From contig NZ_JAIMFO010000008.1 in assembly GCF_019795105.1 (NCBI RefSeq), forward strand, positions 1 to 64,000: DNA of 64,000 nucleotides, in the 5' to 3' direction. The stretch's first letter is position 1, and the number at the start of each line of letters is the position of its first letter. A model generated the notes under the pieces. The model saw only the letters and a list, made by a program, of their open reading frames with translations, did no database searches and had not been told where the DNA came from. This document shows, piece after piece, positions 35,096 to 44,462 of this stretch. Both the position numbers and the translations under genes were made by a program. Source of the DNA: Collinsella ureilytica (lineage in GTDB: Bacteria; Actinomycetota; Coriobacteriia; Coriobacteriales; Coriobacteriaceae).

Positions 35096-37843
35096 GTGGT
35101 TCGAGAATCCAAAGATGATCGCGGTGACCCCGAAGCCATCCTGCACGCTATACAGGCTCAGGAAGACGAAGCTCAACGTCGCGGGCATCTCAAGATCTTT
35201 TTTGGCTATGCTGCCGGTGTTGGCAAAACGTATTCGATGCTTCGTGCCATGCACGAACAGGTCGCTCGGGGTGTAGACGCGGTTATTGGCTATGTTGAGC
35301 CCCATGCTCGTCCAGAGACCGAGCGCTTGGCTCAGGGTTTGGAGTCGATTCCTCGGCTTCAAATTGCTCATGCCGGGATCGTCCTTGAAGAGTTTGATCT
35401 TGATGCCGCAATTACGAGAGCCCCAACACTCATCGCCGTAGACGAGCTTGCTCACACCAATGCCCCAGGGAGCCGGCACGCTAAGCGCTACCAAGATATT
35501 GAAGAGCTGCTTCATGCAGGCATTGATGTCTATACCACTGTCAATGTTCAGCATATTGAGGGTGTCAACGATGTTGTTGCAAGCATTACCGGCGTTACCG
35601 TCCGTGAGCGCATTCCCGATCACATCTTTGATGAGGCAGACCAGGTTGAACTGGTAGATATAGAGCCTGAAGAGCTCATTGAGCGATTGCAAGCGGGGAG
35701 CGTGTATCGCAAAGATCAAGCTCAGCGCGCCATCGATAACTTCTTTACGCCAGAAAACCTCACTGCCTTGCGCGAGCTTGCCTTGCGCAGAACTGCCGAC
35801 CGTGCTGGCAAGGTTGTACAAGCTGCTCGGGTGCTCACCAAGCATTCCGGCAGGGTTGGTGAACATATTCTTGTTTGCATCTCAGCCTCCCCTACCTGCC
35901 CGCGCATCATCAGAAGCGCTGCACGTATGGCAGCAGCGCTGCACGGGCCGCTCTCGGCACTCTATATAGAAACCCCTTCAGACCATGATATGAGTGAGAG
36001 CGACCGCGAGCATTTGCGCAAAAACATTCGTTTGGCAGAGCAGATGGGCGCCACCGTTCAGCAAGTTGCTGGCGAAGATATTGCCTACCAGATTGCCATG
36101 TTTGCCCGGGTTGCCGGTGTTACCGAGATCGTAATGGGAAGAAGCGGTGAGATCAGAGGCCCAGGCTGGCTCTTACCAGGCCGCCGCCTGGTCGTAGATC
36201 GTCTGCTCAGTGAGGCTCCCGATCTTGATATTCACATCATTCCAGATCAAGCGACTCGTGAGCGAGCACATGGGCGTCAGCACACACGAGCTCAAGCTCG
36301 GGGCGCAGTTGCAGAAAGCAGCCATGACCTGGTCAAGCAGCTTATGGTAACGGTGGTTTTGCTCGCACTCTCCACCGGCGTAGGCATTGGATTTCGCTCA
36401 CTCGGCTTTGCAGATGCAAGTATTATTTCTCTCTATATTCTTTCGTCTCTCGTCTGTGCTATTACGACCTCTGGGCGCATCTGGCCGCTTGTATCCTCTG
36501 TGATCTCAGTTGTGCTCTATAACTTCTTTTTTGTGGTGCCTGTTGGAACCTTTTTAGCCATTGACCAGTCGTATCTTGTTACCTTTGGCATTATGTTTTT
36601 GACGGCTTTGATCTCCTCTGAGCTCACCGGAAGAATTAGCCGAAGCGCTCGCCAGTCTGCTCGTATTGCCTATCGCACTCGTCTGCTCTTTGAGACCAAT
36701 AAACTCATGCAGCAAGCAGAGGGTGCAGAAGCAGTAGCAACGATTGCCTTAGAACAGCTCTGCCGCCTGCTTGGCCGCTCGGTAATTTTTTATCCCACGC
36801 ACGGGCACACCTTAGGAGAACCGAGCTATGTAACCCCTGATGGAGAAAGCTTGGCACTCGAGGCGCTTTCAGACTATGAGCGCACCGTTGCCACCTGGGT
36901 ACTTGCAAACAATAAGCATGCAGGCGCGAGCACCGATACCCTGCCACAGGCACGCTGCTTGTATTTGGCCATTCGGCGTGAATTTGCCATCTTTGGTGTT
37001 GTAGGCATTCTTATGGAGGGTACATCACTTGATGCCTTTGAAAACTCCATCATGCTTTCCATCATTGGTGAGGCTGCCTTGGCGCTTGACCGTGATCGCC
37101 AGGCTAAAAAGCGCGAAGAGGCGCGCATTCTTGCCAAAAACGAACAACTGCGAGCCGATCTTTTACGCTCCATAGGACATGATCTGCGCACGCCGCTCAC
37201 CACCATTTCTGGAGCGGCAGCGATTTTGAGAGAAAATGGTGAGCAGCTCGCGCCTGAGCGTGCAGCCGAGCTTGTTGACGCCATTTCATCTGACGCTCTC
37301 TGGCTCATCGATATTGTAGAAAATCTGCTCACCGTCACCCGTATTGAAGATGGCAGTGCGCATTTAAACCTGACTTCTGAGCTGTTAGATGATGTCTTGC
37401 CCGAAGCTGCTTTCCACCTCGCTCATCAAGCTCAGAACCATCATATTCGAGTCATTCCAACTGAGGGCATTGTTATGGCCCGGATGGATGTTGACCTCGT
37501 GATGCAGCTGCTCTCAAATCTCATCAGCAATGCCATTAAATACACACCTGCTGGCACCACCATTGAGCTTTCTGCCAAGCGCGAGCAAACATGGGTTCGT
37601 GTATTTGTCGCCGATACCGGTCCTGGTATCCCCGATTCAGAAAAGGAGCGGATCTTTGAGCGGTTCCATACCGCAAGCGCCGGCAAGCCTGCAGATGCTC
37701 ATCGAAGCCTGGGGCTGGGACTGGCACTCTGCCGTTCAATCGCTGAGGCTCATGGAGGCACCATTGAAATCCATGATAATCATCCCCATGGAGCCATCTT
37801 CTCCTTTACCCTACCAGCCGAGGAGGTCACGCTTCGTGAGTAG
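35096..37843 (+). CDS. kdpD: Turgor/potassium sensor histidine kinase KdpD
   Basis: This protein of about 915 residues is a full-length KdpD. An N-terminal KdpD domain has Walker A GYAAGVGKT near residue 40 and VDELAHTNAPGSRHAKRYQD. A universal-stress-protein-like domain spans about 245-370. Four membrane helices (DUF4118 type) lie near 415-500, then a GAF-like region and the kinase core with SIGHDLRTPLT (His about residue 695), NAIKYTP, ADTGPGIP and GLGLALCRSI. The start is GTG 35096, 7 bases after AAAGGAGG. It is divergent from kdpFABC and followed by kdpE. Confidence 0.95.
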   Translation: MVRESKDDRGDPEAILHAIQAQEDEAQRRGHLKIFFGYAAGVGKTYSMLRAMHEQVARGVDAVIGYVEPHARPETERLAQGLESIPRLQIAHAGIVLEEFDLDAAITRAPTLIAVDELAHTNAPGSRHAKRYQDIEELLHAGIDVYTTVNVQHIEGVNDVVASITGVTVRERIPDHIFDEADQVELVDIEPEELIERLQAGSVYRKDQAQRAIDNFFTPENLTALRELALRRTADRAGKVVQAARVLTKHSGRVGEHILVCISASPTCPRIIRSAARMAAALHGPLSALYIETPSDHDMSESDREHLRKNIRLAEQMGATVQQVAGEDIAYQIAMFARVAGVTEIVMGRSGEIRGPGWLLPGRRLVVDRLLSEAPDLDIHIIPDQATRERAHGRQHTRAQARGAVAESSHDLVKQLMVTVVLLALSTGVGIGFRSLGFADASIISLYILSSLVCAITTSGRIWPLVSSVISVVLYNFFFVVPVGTFLAIDQSYLVTFGIMFLTALISSELTGRISRSARQSARIAYRTRLLFETNKLMQQAEGAEAVATIALEQLCRLLGRSVIFYPTHGHTLGEPSYVTPDGESLALEALSDYERTVATWVLANNKHAGASTDTLPQARCLYLAIRREFAIFGVVGILMEGTSLDAFENSIMLSIIGEAALALDRDRQAKKREEARILAKNEQLRADLLRSIGHDLRTPLTTISGAAAILRENGEQLAPERAAELVDAISSDALWLIDIVENLLTVTRIEDGSAHLNLTSELLDDVLPEAAFHLAHQAQNHHIRVIPTEGIVMARMDVDLVMQLLSNLISNAIKYTPAGTTIELSAKREQTWVRVFVADTGPGIPDSEKERIFERFHTASAGKPADAHRSLGLGLALCRSIAEAHGGTIEIHDNHPHGAIFSFTLPAEEVTLRE

Positions 37844-37936
37844 CAAACGTGCGTCTTGTATACGCACGAGACACCCTATCCTTCATACACAACGCCTGAC
37901 CGCGCAGCTTAGCCACTCAGCTCTGGAGGCCTTTCT

Positions 37937-38671
37937 ATGACAAGTGCACATAACGACAAAGCTCTGATTCTGCTCGTTGAGGATGACGATGCTGTCCGCC
38001 GCCTTATTACCTGCGCGCTCGAACTCAATAACTATCGAATACTATGCGCCAAAACCGGACAAGCAGGCATCATGGAGGCTGTTTCGAATCAGCCAGATTT
38101 GATCTTGCTCGACCTAGGTCTTCCTGATATTGATGGACTCGAGCTCATTGATCGTGTGCGTGGCTGGTCAAGCGTGCCCATTATTGTCATCAGCGCCCGG
38201 GTGGAAGATACCGACAAGATTGGTGCTTTAGATGCAGGAGCGGATGACTATCTTACCAAGCCCTTCTCGGTTGATGAGATGCTTGCTCGTGTTCGTGTAG
38301 CCTTGCGAAGAACCAAAACTGCCCTGGAAGGCTCCGAGAGCGGCGGTGGCGATGCTATTTTTTCAAATGGACCGTTGCGCTTAGATTATGGAGCAGGAAT
38401 TGCCTCGGTGAAGGGGGCAGAACTCCATCTCACTCCGACCGAATATCGCCTCTTAGTACTGCTCGCCAAAAACTGCGGGCGCGTACTGACGCATGCCTAT
38501 ATTACTCGTGAGATTTGGGGCACGTCGTGGGAAGGCGATGTTGCAAGTTTGAGGGTTTATATGGCAGCACTCCGCAAAAAGATTGAACGCGCAGATGAGG
38601 CCAACCAAAAACTGATCCAAACGCACGTGGGCGTAGGCTACCGCATGGTACGCATTGAATCTGAAGACTAG
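37937..38671 (+). CDS. kdpE: Response regulator KdpE (OmpR/PhoB family)
   Basis: This 244-residue regulator has a receiver domain (LLVEDDDAVRR, phospho-accepting Asp about residue 59 in LILLDLGLPD, Lys in DYLTKPFSVDE) and a C-terminal winged helix (LTPTEYRLLVLLAKNCGRVLTH, VYMAALRKKIE, GVGYRM). It should activate kdpFABC when KdpD senses potassium limitation. It lies 93 bases downstream of kdpD on the same strand. Confidence 0.95.
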   Translation: MTSAHNDKALILLVEDDDAVRRLITCALELNNYRILCAKTGQAGIMEAVSNQPDLILLDLGLPDIDGLELIDRVRGWSSVPIIVISARVEDTDKIGALDAGADDYLTKPFSVDEMLARVRVALRRTKTALEGSESGGGDAIFSNGPLRLDYGAGIASVKGAELHLTPTEYRLLVLLAKNCGRVLTHAYITREIWGTSWEGDVASLRVYMAALRKKIERADEANQKLIQTHVGVGYRMVRIESED

Positions 38672-38694
38672 GGCAAAAGCCCGCCATCCATTAA

Positions 38695-38722
38695 GCTCGT
38701 CCTCCCCATTGAGGGCACGAGC
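38695..38722. terminator. Hairpin between convergent kdpE and the small membrane-protein gene
   Basis: GCTCGT (38695-38700) pairs with ACGAGC (38717-38722), with CCTC/GAGG inside. It sits between two convergent genes but has no clear T-tract on either strand. Confidence 0.35.
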
Positions 38723-38761
38723 GGTGGAATGTGTATTGAAGCTGCAGACGAGGCTCAGCCT

Positions 38762-39004
38762 TTAGCCCAACCACGACATAATGGCAAAAATAGCTACTGC
38801 CGAAGCAAAGATTGCAACCACACTCAAAAGAATCGGACCGCGAAATACATCATCGAGAGATGCATCAAAGTCTGAGGCAGTATCGCCACGTCGTAAGTCG
38901 GGATAGGTATCGGGATTCATAGACAAGGGTTTGCTCGATTGGCTCTTTTTTGCACCGAGTGTATCAGCCTCATGAGCGCTTTGATGCAATGCTGCAAACG
39001 ACAT
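38762..39004 (-). CDS. Small membrane protein of unknown function
   Basis: I do not recognise this protein of about 80 residues. The N-terminal two thirds is hydrophilic and includes MNPDTYPDLRRGDTASDFDASLDD. The C-terminus is a single hydrophobic helix, SVVAIFASAVAIFAIMSWLG, ending at the stop, so it looks like a tail-anchored protein with its soluble part in the cytoplasm. The start is ambiguous: ATG 39004 or GTG 39013, both with imperfectly spaced ribosome sites. It converges on kdpE and is divided from the liv operon by a terminator. Confidence 0.6.
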   Translation of the reverse strand: MSFAALHQSAHEADTLGAKKSQSSKPLSMNPDTYPDLRRGDTASDFDASLDDVFRGPILLSVVAIFASAVAIFAIMSWLG

Positions 39005-39166
39005 ACCCCTCACAACCTTTCTGCTCCTTTGAGCGAGCCTCGATGTGCTCCTCGCTCACTACTATCTAAGCAGTCTTGGTATCAAAAGCGGGTAAAGGCT
39101 TGACTGTGAAACATTAAGAAGGCGTGAAGATGCCAGCGCTCACACGCAGCGAATGCACCATGCAAA

Positions 39167-39191
39167 GAGGCGAGCCCGCACGGCCCGCCTC
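39167..39191 (-). terminator. Terminator downstream of the branched-chain amino-acid transporter operon
   Basis: GAGGCG (39167-39172) pairs with CGCCTC (39186-39191), and GCC with GGC inside. On the minus strand a short T-run follows (TTTGC). It lies 116 bases beyond livF. Confidence 0.6.
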
Positions 39192-39306
39192 TGTTTGTAA
39201 ACCAATCTGTCTTTGATGCTTCGAAGCACGTGTACGCCTGTCTCGTGAGGCAAACTGTGCCATCAGCACCCGAACACATACCGAGCCTCACATGAGCTAG
39301 AGAGCT

Positions 39307-40026
39307 CTAGCCGCCCAAGTACGCGCGGCGAACGTCATCGTTCACCAGCAGCTCAGCACCGGTGCCCGTCAGTGTCACCCGGCCAGTTTCGAGCACATAC
39401 GCACGGGTAGCACAGGAGAGCGCCATCTGGGCGTTTTGCTCCACGAGCAGAATCGTTGAACCCTCGCGATGGAGCTCGCGGATGATATCAAAGATCTGTT
39501 CGATCAAAATCGGGGCTAAACCCATGGATGGTTCATCGAGCATTAAGAGCTTGGGAGAGCTCATGAGCGCACGACCCATGGCAAGCATCTGCTGCTCACC
39601 ACCAGATAAGGTGCCAGCAACTTGGCGGCGACGCTCCTTTAAGCGCGGGAAGGCATCATAGACACGAGCAAACTCAGGAGCGAGCGTTGCGGCCGGGCGC
39701 GTATAGGCACCCATCTCAAGATTTTCCTCTACCGACATATCCAAAAAGACGCGACGTCCTTCAGGCACCTGCGCAAGCCCTCTGCCTACGAGCTTGTCGG
39801 CAGGGGTATGCATGATGTCTTCGCCCATAAAGCGGATCGATCCGGTTTGGCTGCGCAAAAGACCTGAGACTGTTTTTAAGGTTGTCGACTTGCCGGCACC
39901 ATTGGCTCCAATGAGGGCAACAATCTCTCCTTCATGCACGTCAAAAGAGATGTTCTTAATGGCATGGATCGCTCCATACCAAACGTTAATGTTATAGACC
40001 GAAAGCATTGCCTCATCTTTAGCGTC
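39307..40026 (-). CDS. livF: Branched-chain amino-acid ABC transporter ATPase LivF
   Basis: This ATP-binding subunit of about 239 residues has Walker A GANGAGKST near residue 40, signature LSGGEQQMLAMGRAL near 139, Walker B LLMLDEPSMGLAP and switch LLVEQNAQMAL. The QVPEGRRVF motif is typical of LivF rather than LivG. The start is ATG 40026 with GGAGG 7 bases upstream; it overlaps the end of livG by 8 bases. Confidence 0.95.
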   Translation of the reverse strand, partial: DAKDEAMLSVYNINVWYGAIHAIKNISFDVHEGEIVALIGANGAGKSTTLKTVSGLLRSQTGSIRFMGEDIMHTPADKLVGRGLAQVPEGRRVFLDMSVEENLEMGAYTRPAATLAPEFARVYDAFPRLKERRRQVAGTLSGGEQQMLAMGRALMSSPKLLMLDEPSMGLAPILIEQIFDIIRELHREGSTILLVEQNAQMALSCATRAYVLETGRVTLTGTGAELLVNDDVRRAYLGG

Positions 40027-40885
40027 CATCTGAGCCCTCCTTTTGCCTGCCAAGATAGGCCTCGATGACGGTCTCGTTGTTTTGAATCTCTTCTGCAGTA
40101 CCCTTGGCGATTACTTTGCCAAAGCTCAGGACGCAAATGCCCTCGCAGATATTCATAACAAGGCTCATATCGTGCTCAATCAACATGATGGCAATATCGA
40201 AGGTGTCGCGAATCTTAACGATATTCTCCATGAGCTCTGCGGTCTCAGAAGGGTTCATACCTGCTGCAGGCTCATCTAAGAGCAAGAGCTTCGGGTCAGT
40301 GGCAAGAGCTCGAACGATCTCGAGACGGCGCTGAGCTCCATACGGAAGTGAGCCAGCGCGCTCACCTGCAAGCTTGCCCATATCAAAAATGTCCAACAGC
40401 TCGCGTGCTCGATCGTCAAACTCTTTTTCGCGAATCCAAAAACGAGGTGCGCGCACAACGCCCTCAAGTGCAGTATAGGGGTGGCTATTGTGCAGGCCGA
40501 CCTTCACGTTATCCAAAACACTCATGGTGTCAAAGAGGCGAATGTTTTGGAAGGTTCGAGCAACACCCATACGGTTCACCTGAGCCACGCTCTTGCCGTG
40601 CGTATCTTGGCCATTCACCAAAACCGTACCGCGCGTTGGCTCATACACCTTGGTTAAGAGATTAAAGACCGTGGTCTTTCCAGCGCCATTTGGCCCGATA
40701 AGACCAGCGATCTCGGTTCTTCCGATCGTGAGGTTGAAGTCATCAACCGCTTTGAGGCCACCAAAATCAATACCTAAGTGAATACACTCGAGGGCAGGTG
40801 CCTGATCAAGGTCACGGTCTGGCACAATGGCACGTGAAGGAACCGGAACCATCCGACCCTTCTGAAAGGAAAACTTAGTCTCCAT
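40019..40885 (-). CDS. livG: Branched-chain amino-acid ABC transporter ATPase LivG
   Basis: This ATP-binding subunit of about 288 residues has Walker A GPNGAGKTT, the LivG-specific GVARTFQNIRLF stretch, signature-region LPYGAQRRLEIVRAL, Walker B LLLLDEPAAGMNP and LIEHDMSLVM. The start is the ATG inside the end of livM (AAGGAGG upstream), giving an 11-base overlap. It pairs with LivF to drive the LivHM permease. Confidence 0.95.
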   Translation of the reverse strand: METKFSFQKGRMVPVPSRAIVPDRDLDQAPALECIHLGIDFGGLKAVDDFNLTIGRTEIAGLIGPNGAGKTTVFNLLTKVYEPTRGTVLVNGQDTHGKSVAQVNRMGVARTFQNIRLFDTMSVLDNVKVGLHNSHPYTALEGVVRAPRFWIREKEFDDRARELLDIFDMGKLAGERAGSLPYGAQRRLEIVRALATDPKLLLLDEPAAGMNPSETAELMENIVKIRDTFDIAIMLIEHDMSLVMNICEGICVLSFGKVIAKGTAEEIQNNETVIEAYLGRQKEGSDGR

Positions 40886-41945
40886 CAACCATCGCCTCCT
40901 TTCTGCCTGGACGTAAACGCTCAAGAAGCGCCTGTAAGCGTGGGCTATTCGTAAAGAGCATGACCAAGATCAGCACAACGGCATAGACCAGCATGCGGTA
41001 GTCCGAAAAGCCTCGAAGCGCCTCAGGCAAAACCGTTAAGAGCGTGGCGGCAATAATTGATCCGCGCATATTACCCAGGCCGCCCAGCACCACAAAGACC
41101 AGCACCAAAATGGAGGTATTGAAGTCAAACTTTGTAGGTGAGAGCTGAGAGAAATTCGCAGCATACAAGGCTCCGGCAGCCCCTGCCAAAGCAGCAGAAA
41201 CAGCAAAGGCAATGAGGCGGTATTTGGTGACCGAAAGCCCAACACTTTCTGCGGCAATGCGATTATCGCGAACCGCCATAATGGCACGGCCAGCGCGGCT
41301 ACGAACGAGATTGGAAACGACCGCTAGGGCAATGAGCACGAGAATAAAGCCTGCAACAAAGCTTGCAATCTTTGCAGTACCCGAAGCTCCTTGGGCACCC
41401 TTAATAATGGCGACGCCGCCTTCCAAAAGATGCAAGTCTTCAACCGTACGGTCACCCGCGATATTAAAGATCACATGTAAGCCTTCGGCATCAAAGCCCA
41501 CAATGAGGCAGTTCACCACTTCTTTGATGATCTCACCGAATGCCAGGGTAACAATAGCCAGATAATCGCCACGCAGGCGCAGAACCGGAATACCGATGAG
41601 CACGCCAGATAAGGCCGCAGCGAAGGCTCCTACCAACATAGAAAGTGCCAAGCGAATACCATCATCGGGAATTGCTTCAGAAAGGCTCATGGCCGTAACA
41701 ACGCCGCTAAAAGCACCAACTGACATAAAGCCTGCATGCCCCAGCGAAAGATCTCCTGCAATACCGACAACCAAGTTCAGCGAAAGTGCCATAACGATAT
41801 AGCAGGTAACTGGAACGAGCTGGCCTGCCAAGGAACGAGGTATGAGGTTTTGGGCGAGCAGTACCGAGACGAGTGCAAAGGCTGCAATCACCATGCCATA
41901 GGTGATGAGCTCTGAGCGCAGGTTCTTGTTTTTGATGAATTCCAT
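40875..41945 (-). CDS. livM: Branched-chain amino-acid ABC transporter permease LivM
   Basis: This polytopic permease of about 356 residues carries LNLVVGIAGDLSLGHAGFM near residue 60, GIPVLRLRGDYLAIVTLAFGEI, the coupling-helix-type GRAIMAVRDNRIAAESVGL and VVLGGLGNMRGSI near the C-terminus, all typical of LivM. The start is ATG 41945; a GTG at 41954 immediately after the livH stop is an alternative. Confidence 0.93.
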   Translation of the reverse strand: MEFIKNKNLRSELITYGMVIAAFALVSVLLAQNLIPRSLAGQLVPVTCYIVMALSLNLVVGIAGDLSLGHAGFMSVGAFSGVVTAMSLSEAIPDDGIRLALSMLVGAFAAALSGVLIGIPVLRLRGDYLAIVTLAFGEIIKEVVNCLIVGFDAEGLHVIFNIAGDRTVEDLHLLEGGVAIIKGAQGASGTAKIASFVAGFILVLIALAVVSNLVRSRAGRAIMAVRDNRIAAESVGLSVTKYRLIAFAVSAALAGAAGALYAANFSQLSPTKFDFNTSILVLVFVVLGGLGNMRGSIIAATLLTVLPEALRGFSDYRMLVYAVVLILVMLFTNSPRLQALLERLRPGRKEAMVDGD

Positions 41946-41954
41946 AGCGCTCAC

Positions 41955-42836
41955 CTACACCTTCTCTGGAACGATCTTGCCAAGAAGCCCAGCAGGCTTC
42001 ACGAGCAAGATAACAATTAATACGGCAAAGACAATGGAGTTGGCGAGGCTTGAAGAAATATACGCCTGAGCCATAGCCTCAATAATGCCCAATAAAATGC
42101 CACCAACAAAGGCGCCCGGAATCGAGCCAATGCCACCAAAGACGGCAGCCGTAAAGGCCTTAATGCCTGGCATGGATCCCGTTGTTGGCTGAAGCACCGG
42201 AGCATAGCTGCACATGAGCACGCCTGCGATGGCTGCCAGGGCAGATCCAATGGCAAAGGTCATCGAAATAGTCTTGTTTACATTAATGCCCATGAGCTGA
42301 GCTGCATCCTTGTCTGCAGACACCGCGCGCATGGCCTTACCCATCTTGGTTTTTCCGGTAAACCAGGTAAGCAGCACCATGATAATGAGGCAGGCAACGA
42401 TGGTGGTGAGGCTCACCGCACTCACGTTGAAAGCGGCAAGGACGCTTGGAACCTCAAAGTCAACAATGGAAGAAAAGTTCTTGGGCGTGGCACCCCAGAT
42501 GAGCTGGGCAGCGTTTTGCAAGAGATAGGAGACACCGATGGCGGTGATGAGAACAGCCAAAGGCCCTGCCTGGCGCAGTGGACGATAGGCCAAGCCCTCA
42601 ATCACGACACCTAAAACCGTGCAGGCAAGAATTGAGAGCAAAACAGAAAGCCACGGCGGCAAGCCAAGATAGCTGATAGCGCAATACGATACATAGGCAC
42701 CAACCATGATGACATCGCCATGGGCGAAATTCAGCATCTTAGCAATGCCATACACCATGGTATAACCCAAGGCGATGATGGCATAGACGCTTCCCATGGA
42801 AAGGCCATTGACCAAATACTGCAAAAAGACGGCCAC
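41955..42836 (-). CDS. livH: Branched-chain amino-acid ABC transporter permease LivH
   Basis: This 293-residue permease has the family's LVNGLSMGSVYAIIALGYTMVYGIAKMLNFAHGDVIMVGAY pattern (read in two parts: NGLSMGSVYAIIALGYT and INFAHGD-like LNFAHGD), the coupling segment GKAMRAVSADKDAAQLMGIN, and AVFGGIGSIPGAFVGG. Translation starts at GTG 42836. It is the first gene of livHMGF, separated from the upstream binding-protein gene by a hairpin. Confidence 0.93.
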   Translation of the reverse strand: MAVFLQYLVNGLSMGSVYAIIALGYTMVYGIAKMLNFAHGDVIMVGAYVSYCAISYLGLPPWLSVLLSILACTVLGVVIEGLAYRPLRQAGPLAVLITAIGVSYLLQNAAQLIWGATPKNFSSIVDFEVPSVLAAFNVSAVSLTTIVACLIIMVLLTWFTGKTKMGKAMRAVSADKDAAQLMGINVNKTISMTFAIGSALAAIAGVLMCSYAPVLQPTTGSMPGIKAFTAAVFGGIGSIPGAFVGGILLGIIEAMAQAYISSSLANSIVFAVLIVILLVKPAGLLGKIVPEKV

Positions 42837-42879
42837 CGGTGCACCTCGCTTTCAAACCTGTTGGGAATAAATGCATAGA

Positions 42880-42907
42880 GGCAGGGACGGAAAGAACCGC
42901 CCCTGCC
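42880..42907 (-). terminator. Intra-operon hairpin between the binding-protein gene and livH
   Basis: GGCAGGG (42880-42886) pairs with CCCTGCC (42901-42907), and CGG with CCG around an AAAGAA loop. There is only a weak T-rich tail on the minus strand. A partial terminator or mRNA-stabilising stem here would give the usual excess of binding protein over permease. Confidence 0.5.
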
Positions 42908-42939
42908 ACCTGAGTACGTCAGAGTCGATGGATTACACC

Positions 42940-44133
42940 TTAGGCTCGAACGTACTTACCATCCTTAATTACGTAGGCCGTAGGATCCTTTTCAACCTGA
43001 CCCTTATTGTTCCAACGCAGCGTACCGGTGATACCCTCAACTGTAATCTCAAGCATTGCCTTTGAGAGCGCCTCGCAGACCTCAGCTGGAGCGGCATCCA
43101 AAGCAACGCCGGATTTCTTAATTGCCTCTGCTACCGCGTGAACGCCGTCGTAGGCATCAGCAGCAAACTGATCAGGAATCTCGCCATACGCATCCTGATA
43201 GGCCTTTACAAACTCTGCACTCTTCTCATCATCAGCAGAGAAGGGGGTCATCAAGAGCAAGCCTTCAGCGTAGGCAGTATCGAAGCCCTCAACGCCTAAG
43301 ATGCCGTCCATACCATCGCAGCCCATCATCTTCACCTGATAGCCCATGTCATGTGCATTGGTGAGCAACACCGAAGCAGGCGTGTAATAGATGGGAGCAA
43401 AGATCAAGGTCGCACCCTTGGCTTGAGCCTTGGTGAGCTGGTTGTTAAAGCTCGACTGCGACTCGTCCTTAAAGGCCTCCTCGCTCACGATCTCGAGCTT
43501 CAACTCTGCTGCCTTTGCCTTAAAAGTGTTATAGATGCCTTCTGAATACGCATCGCCCGAGTTATAGATCACGCCGATTTTCTCATCCGGGTAGTTTTCA
43601 GACAAGAAGCGGGCGGCATTGATGCCCTGATTCGGGTCGGTAAAGCAGACCTGGAAAACGCAATCTTTATCAGCAGTTACATCTTCTGAGGTAGCAGAAG
43701 GGGTAATCATAAAGGTGCGATCGGCATTGCACTCAGCAGCAACCGATACAGAAGGGCCGGTAAGCGTGGGACCAACGAGCGCCTGCATACCCCAGTCCAT
43801 CAGGGTGTTATAGGCGTTCACTGCAACCTCGGCACTACCAGTTGAATCCTCTTTCTTAAACTGAAAGCTCAGCCCATCTTGAGAAAAGTGCTTGCAACCC
43901 AGCTCGGTACCGTTTGTGACCGATACGCCATATGAAGCCGTAGCGCCAGTTAAAGGGCCGATGCTTCCGATCTTAAAGCCCGTGCCGCTACCACCTGCAG
44001 CAGAGGCGGCCGTAGAACCTGACTTTGCAGAGGGGTTTTTGGAGCATCCGGCTAGAATGCTCGCAGCCCCCAGACCAGCGGCGCCTGCGATCAGGCTCCT
44101 GCGGTTCATGGCAGGGTTCAATTTGAATGACAT
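42940..44133 (-). CDS. livK: Branched-chain amino-acid ABC transporter substrate-binding lipoprotein
   Basis: This LivJ/LivK-type periplasmic-binding-fold protein has about 397 residues. It begins with a twin-arginine-like NRRSLIAG followed by the lipobox ILAGC, so it is likely a lipid-anchored receptor. GFKIGSIGPLTGATASYG at the start of the mature part and FMITPSATSEDVT are typical ligand-lobe features. The start is ATG 44133 behind GGAAGGAG. It supplies the LivHMGF transporter; the amino-acid specificity is not readable. Confidence 0.93.
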   Translation of the reverse strand: MSFKLNPAMNRRSLIAGAAGLGAASILAGCSKNPSAKSGSTAASAAGGSGTGFKIGSIGPLTGATASYGVSVTNGTELGCKHFSQDGLSFQFKKEDSTGSAEVAVNAYNTLMDWGMQALVGPTLTGPSVSVAAECNADRTFMITPSATSEDVTADKDCVFQVCFTDPNQGINAARFLSENYPDEKIGVIYNSGDAYSEGIYNTFKAKAAELKLEIVSEEAFKDESQSSFNNQLTKAQAKGATLIFAPIYYTPASVLLTNAHDMGYQVKMMGCDGMDGILGVEGFDTAYAEGLLLMTPFSADDEKSAEFVKAYQDAYGEIPDQFAADAYDGVHAVAEAIKKSGVALDAAPAEVCEALSKAMLEITVEGITGTLRWNNKGQVEKDPTAYVIKDGKYVRA

Positions 44134-44462
44134 GCGGATCTCCTTCCGAATGCAAGCCGGCAGTGACGGCACCAATAGAAAACGCCGGTGTCAACCTACA
44201 TACTCGCAGGATTTACACCGTAAACGTTCGAATCAGATTACCTGCTTTGCGCGCTTGAAGCGAGTACTCAGCAATAAAGTTTCTTGAGGAATTGTTTCTT
44301 TTTAGATCAGCTACGTGCACCGTTTGCATCTTTCCCCTGCTGAGAGCTATTGAACGCTCCCCAATTACCCCGTTTACGTGCGTGTTTCGAGTCTGTTACA
44401 CCTTATTGAGTCGGCCTTCGGTACAATGGCCGAGATGATCAGCATCGAGATTGGAGGGTCGC
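44134..44462. other. Divergent promoter region of livK and hom
   Basis: This region of about 330 bases separates the minus-strand liv operon from the plus-strand hom gene. A TACAAT box lies near 44422 upstream of hom, but a well-spaced -35 box is not clear. I see no gene. Confidence 0.4.

Noticed and set aside
34937-35866. A 309-residue open frame antisense to the start of kdpD
   Set aside because: It lies opposite a well-supported kdpD, has no ribosome site and its sequence shows no family features. It is most likely a codon-bias shadow.
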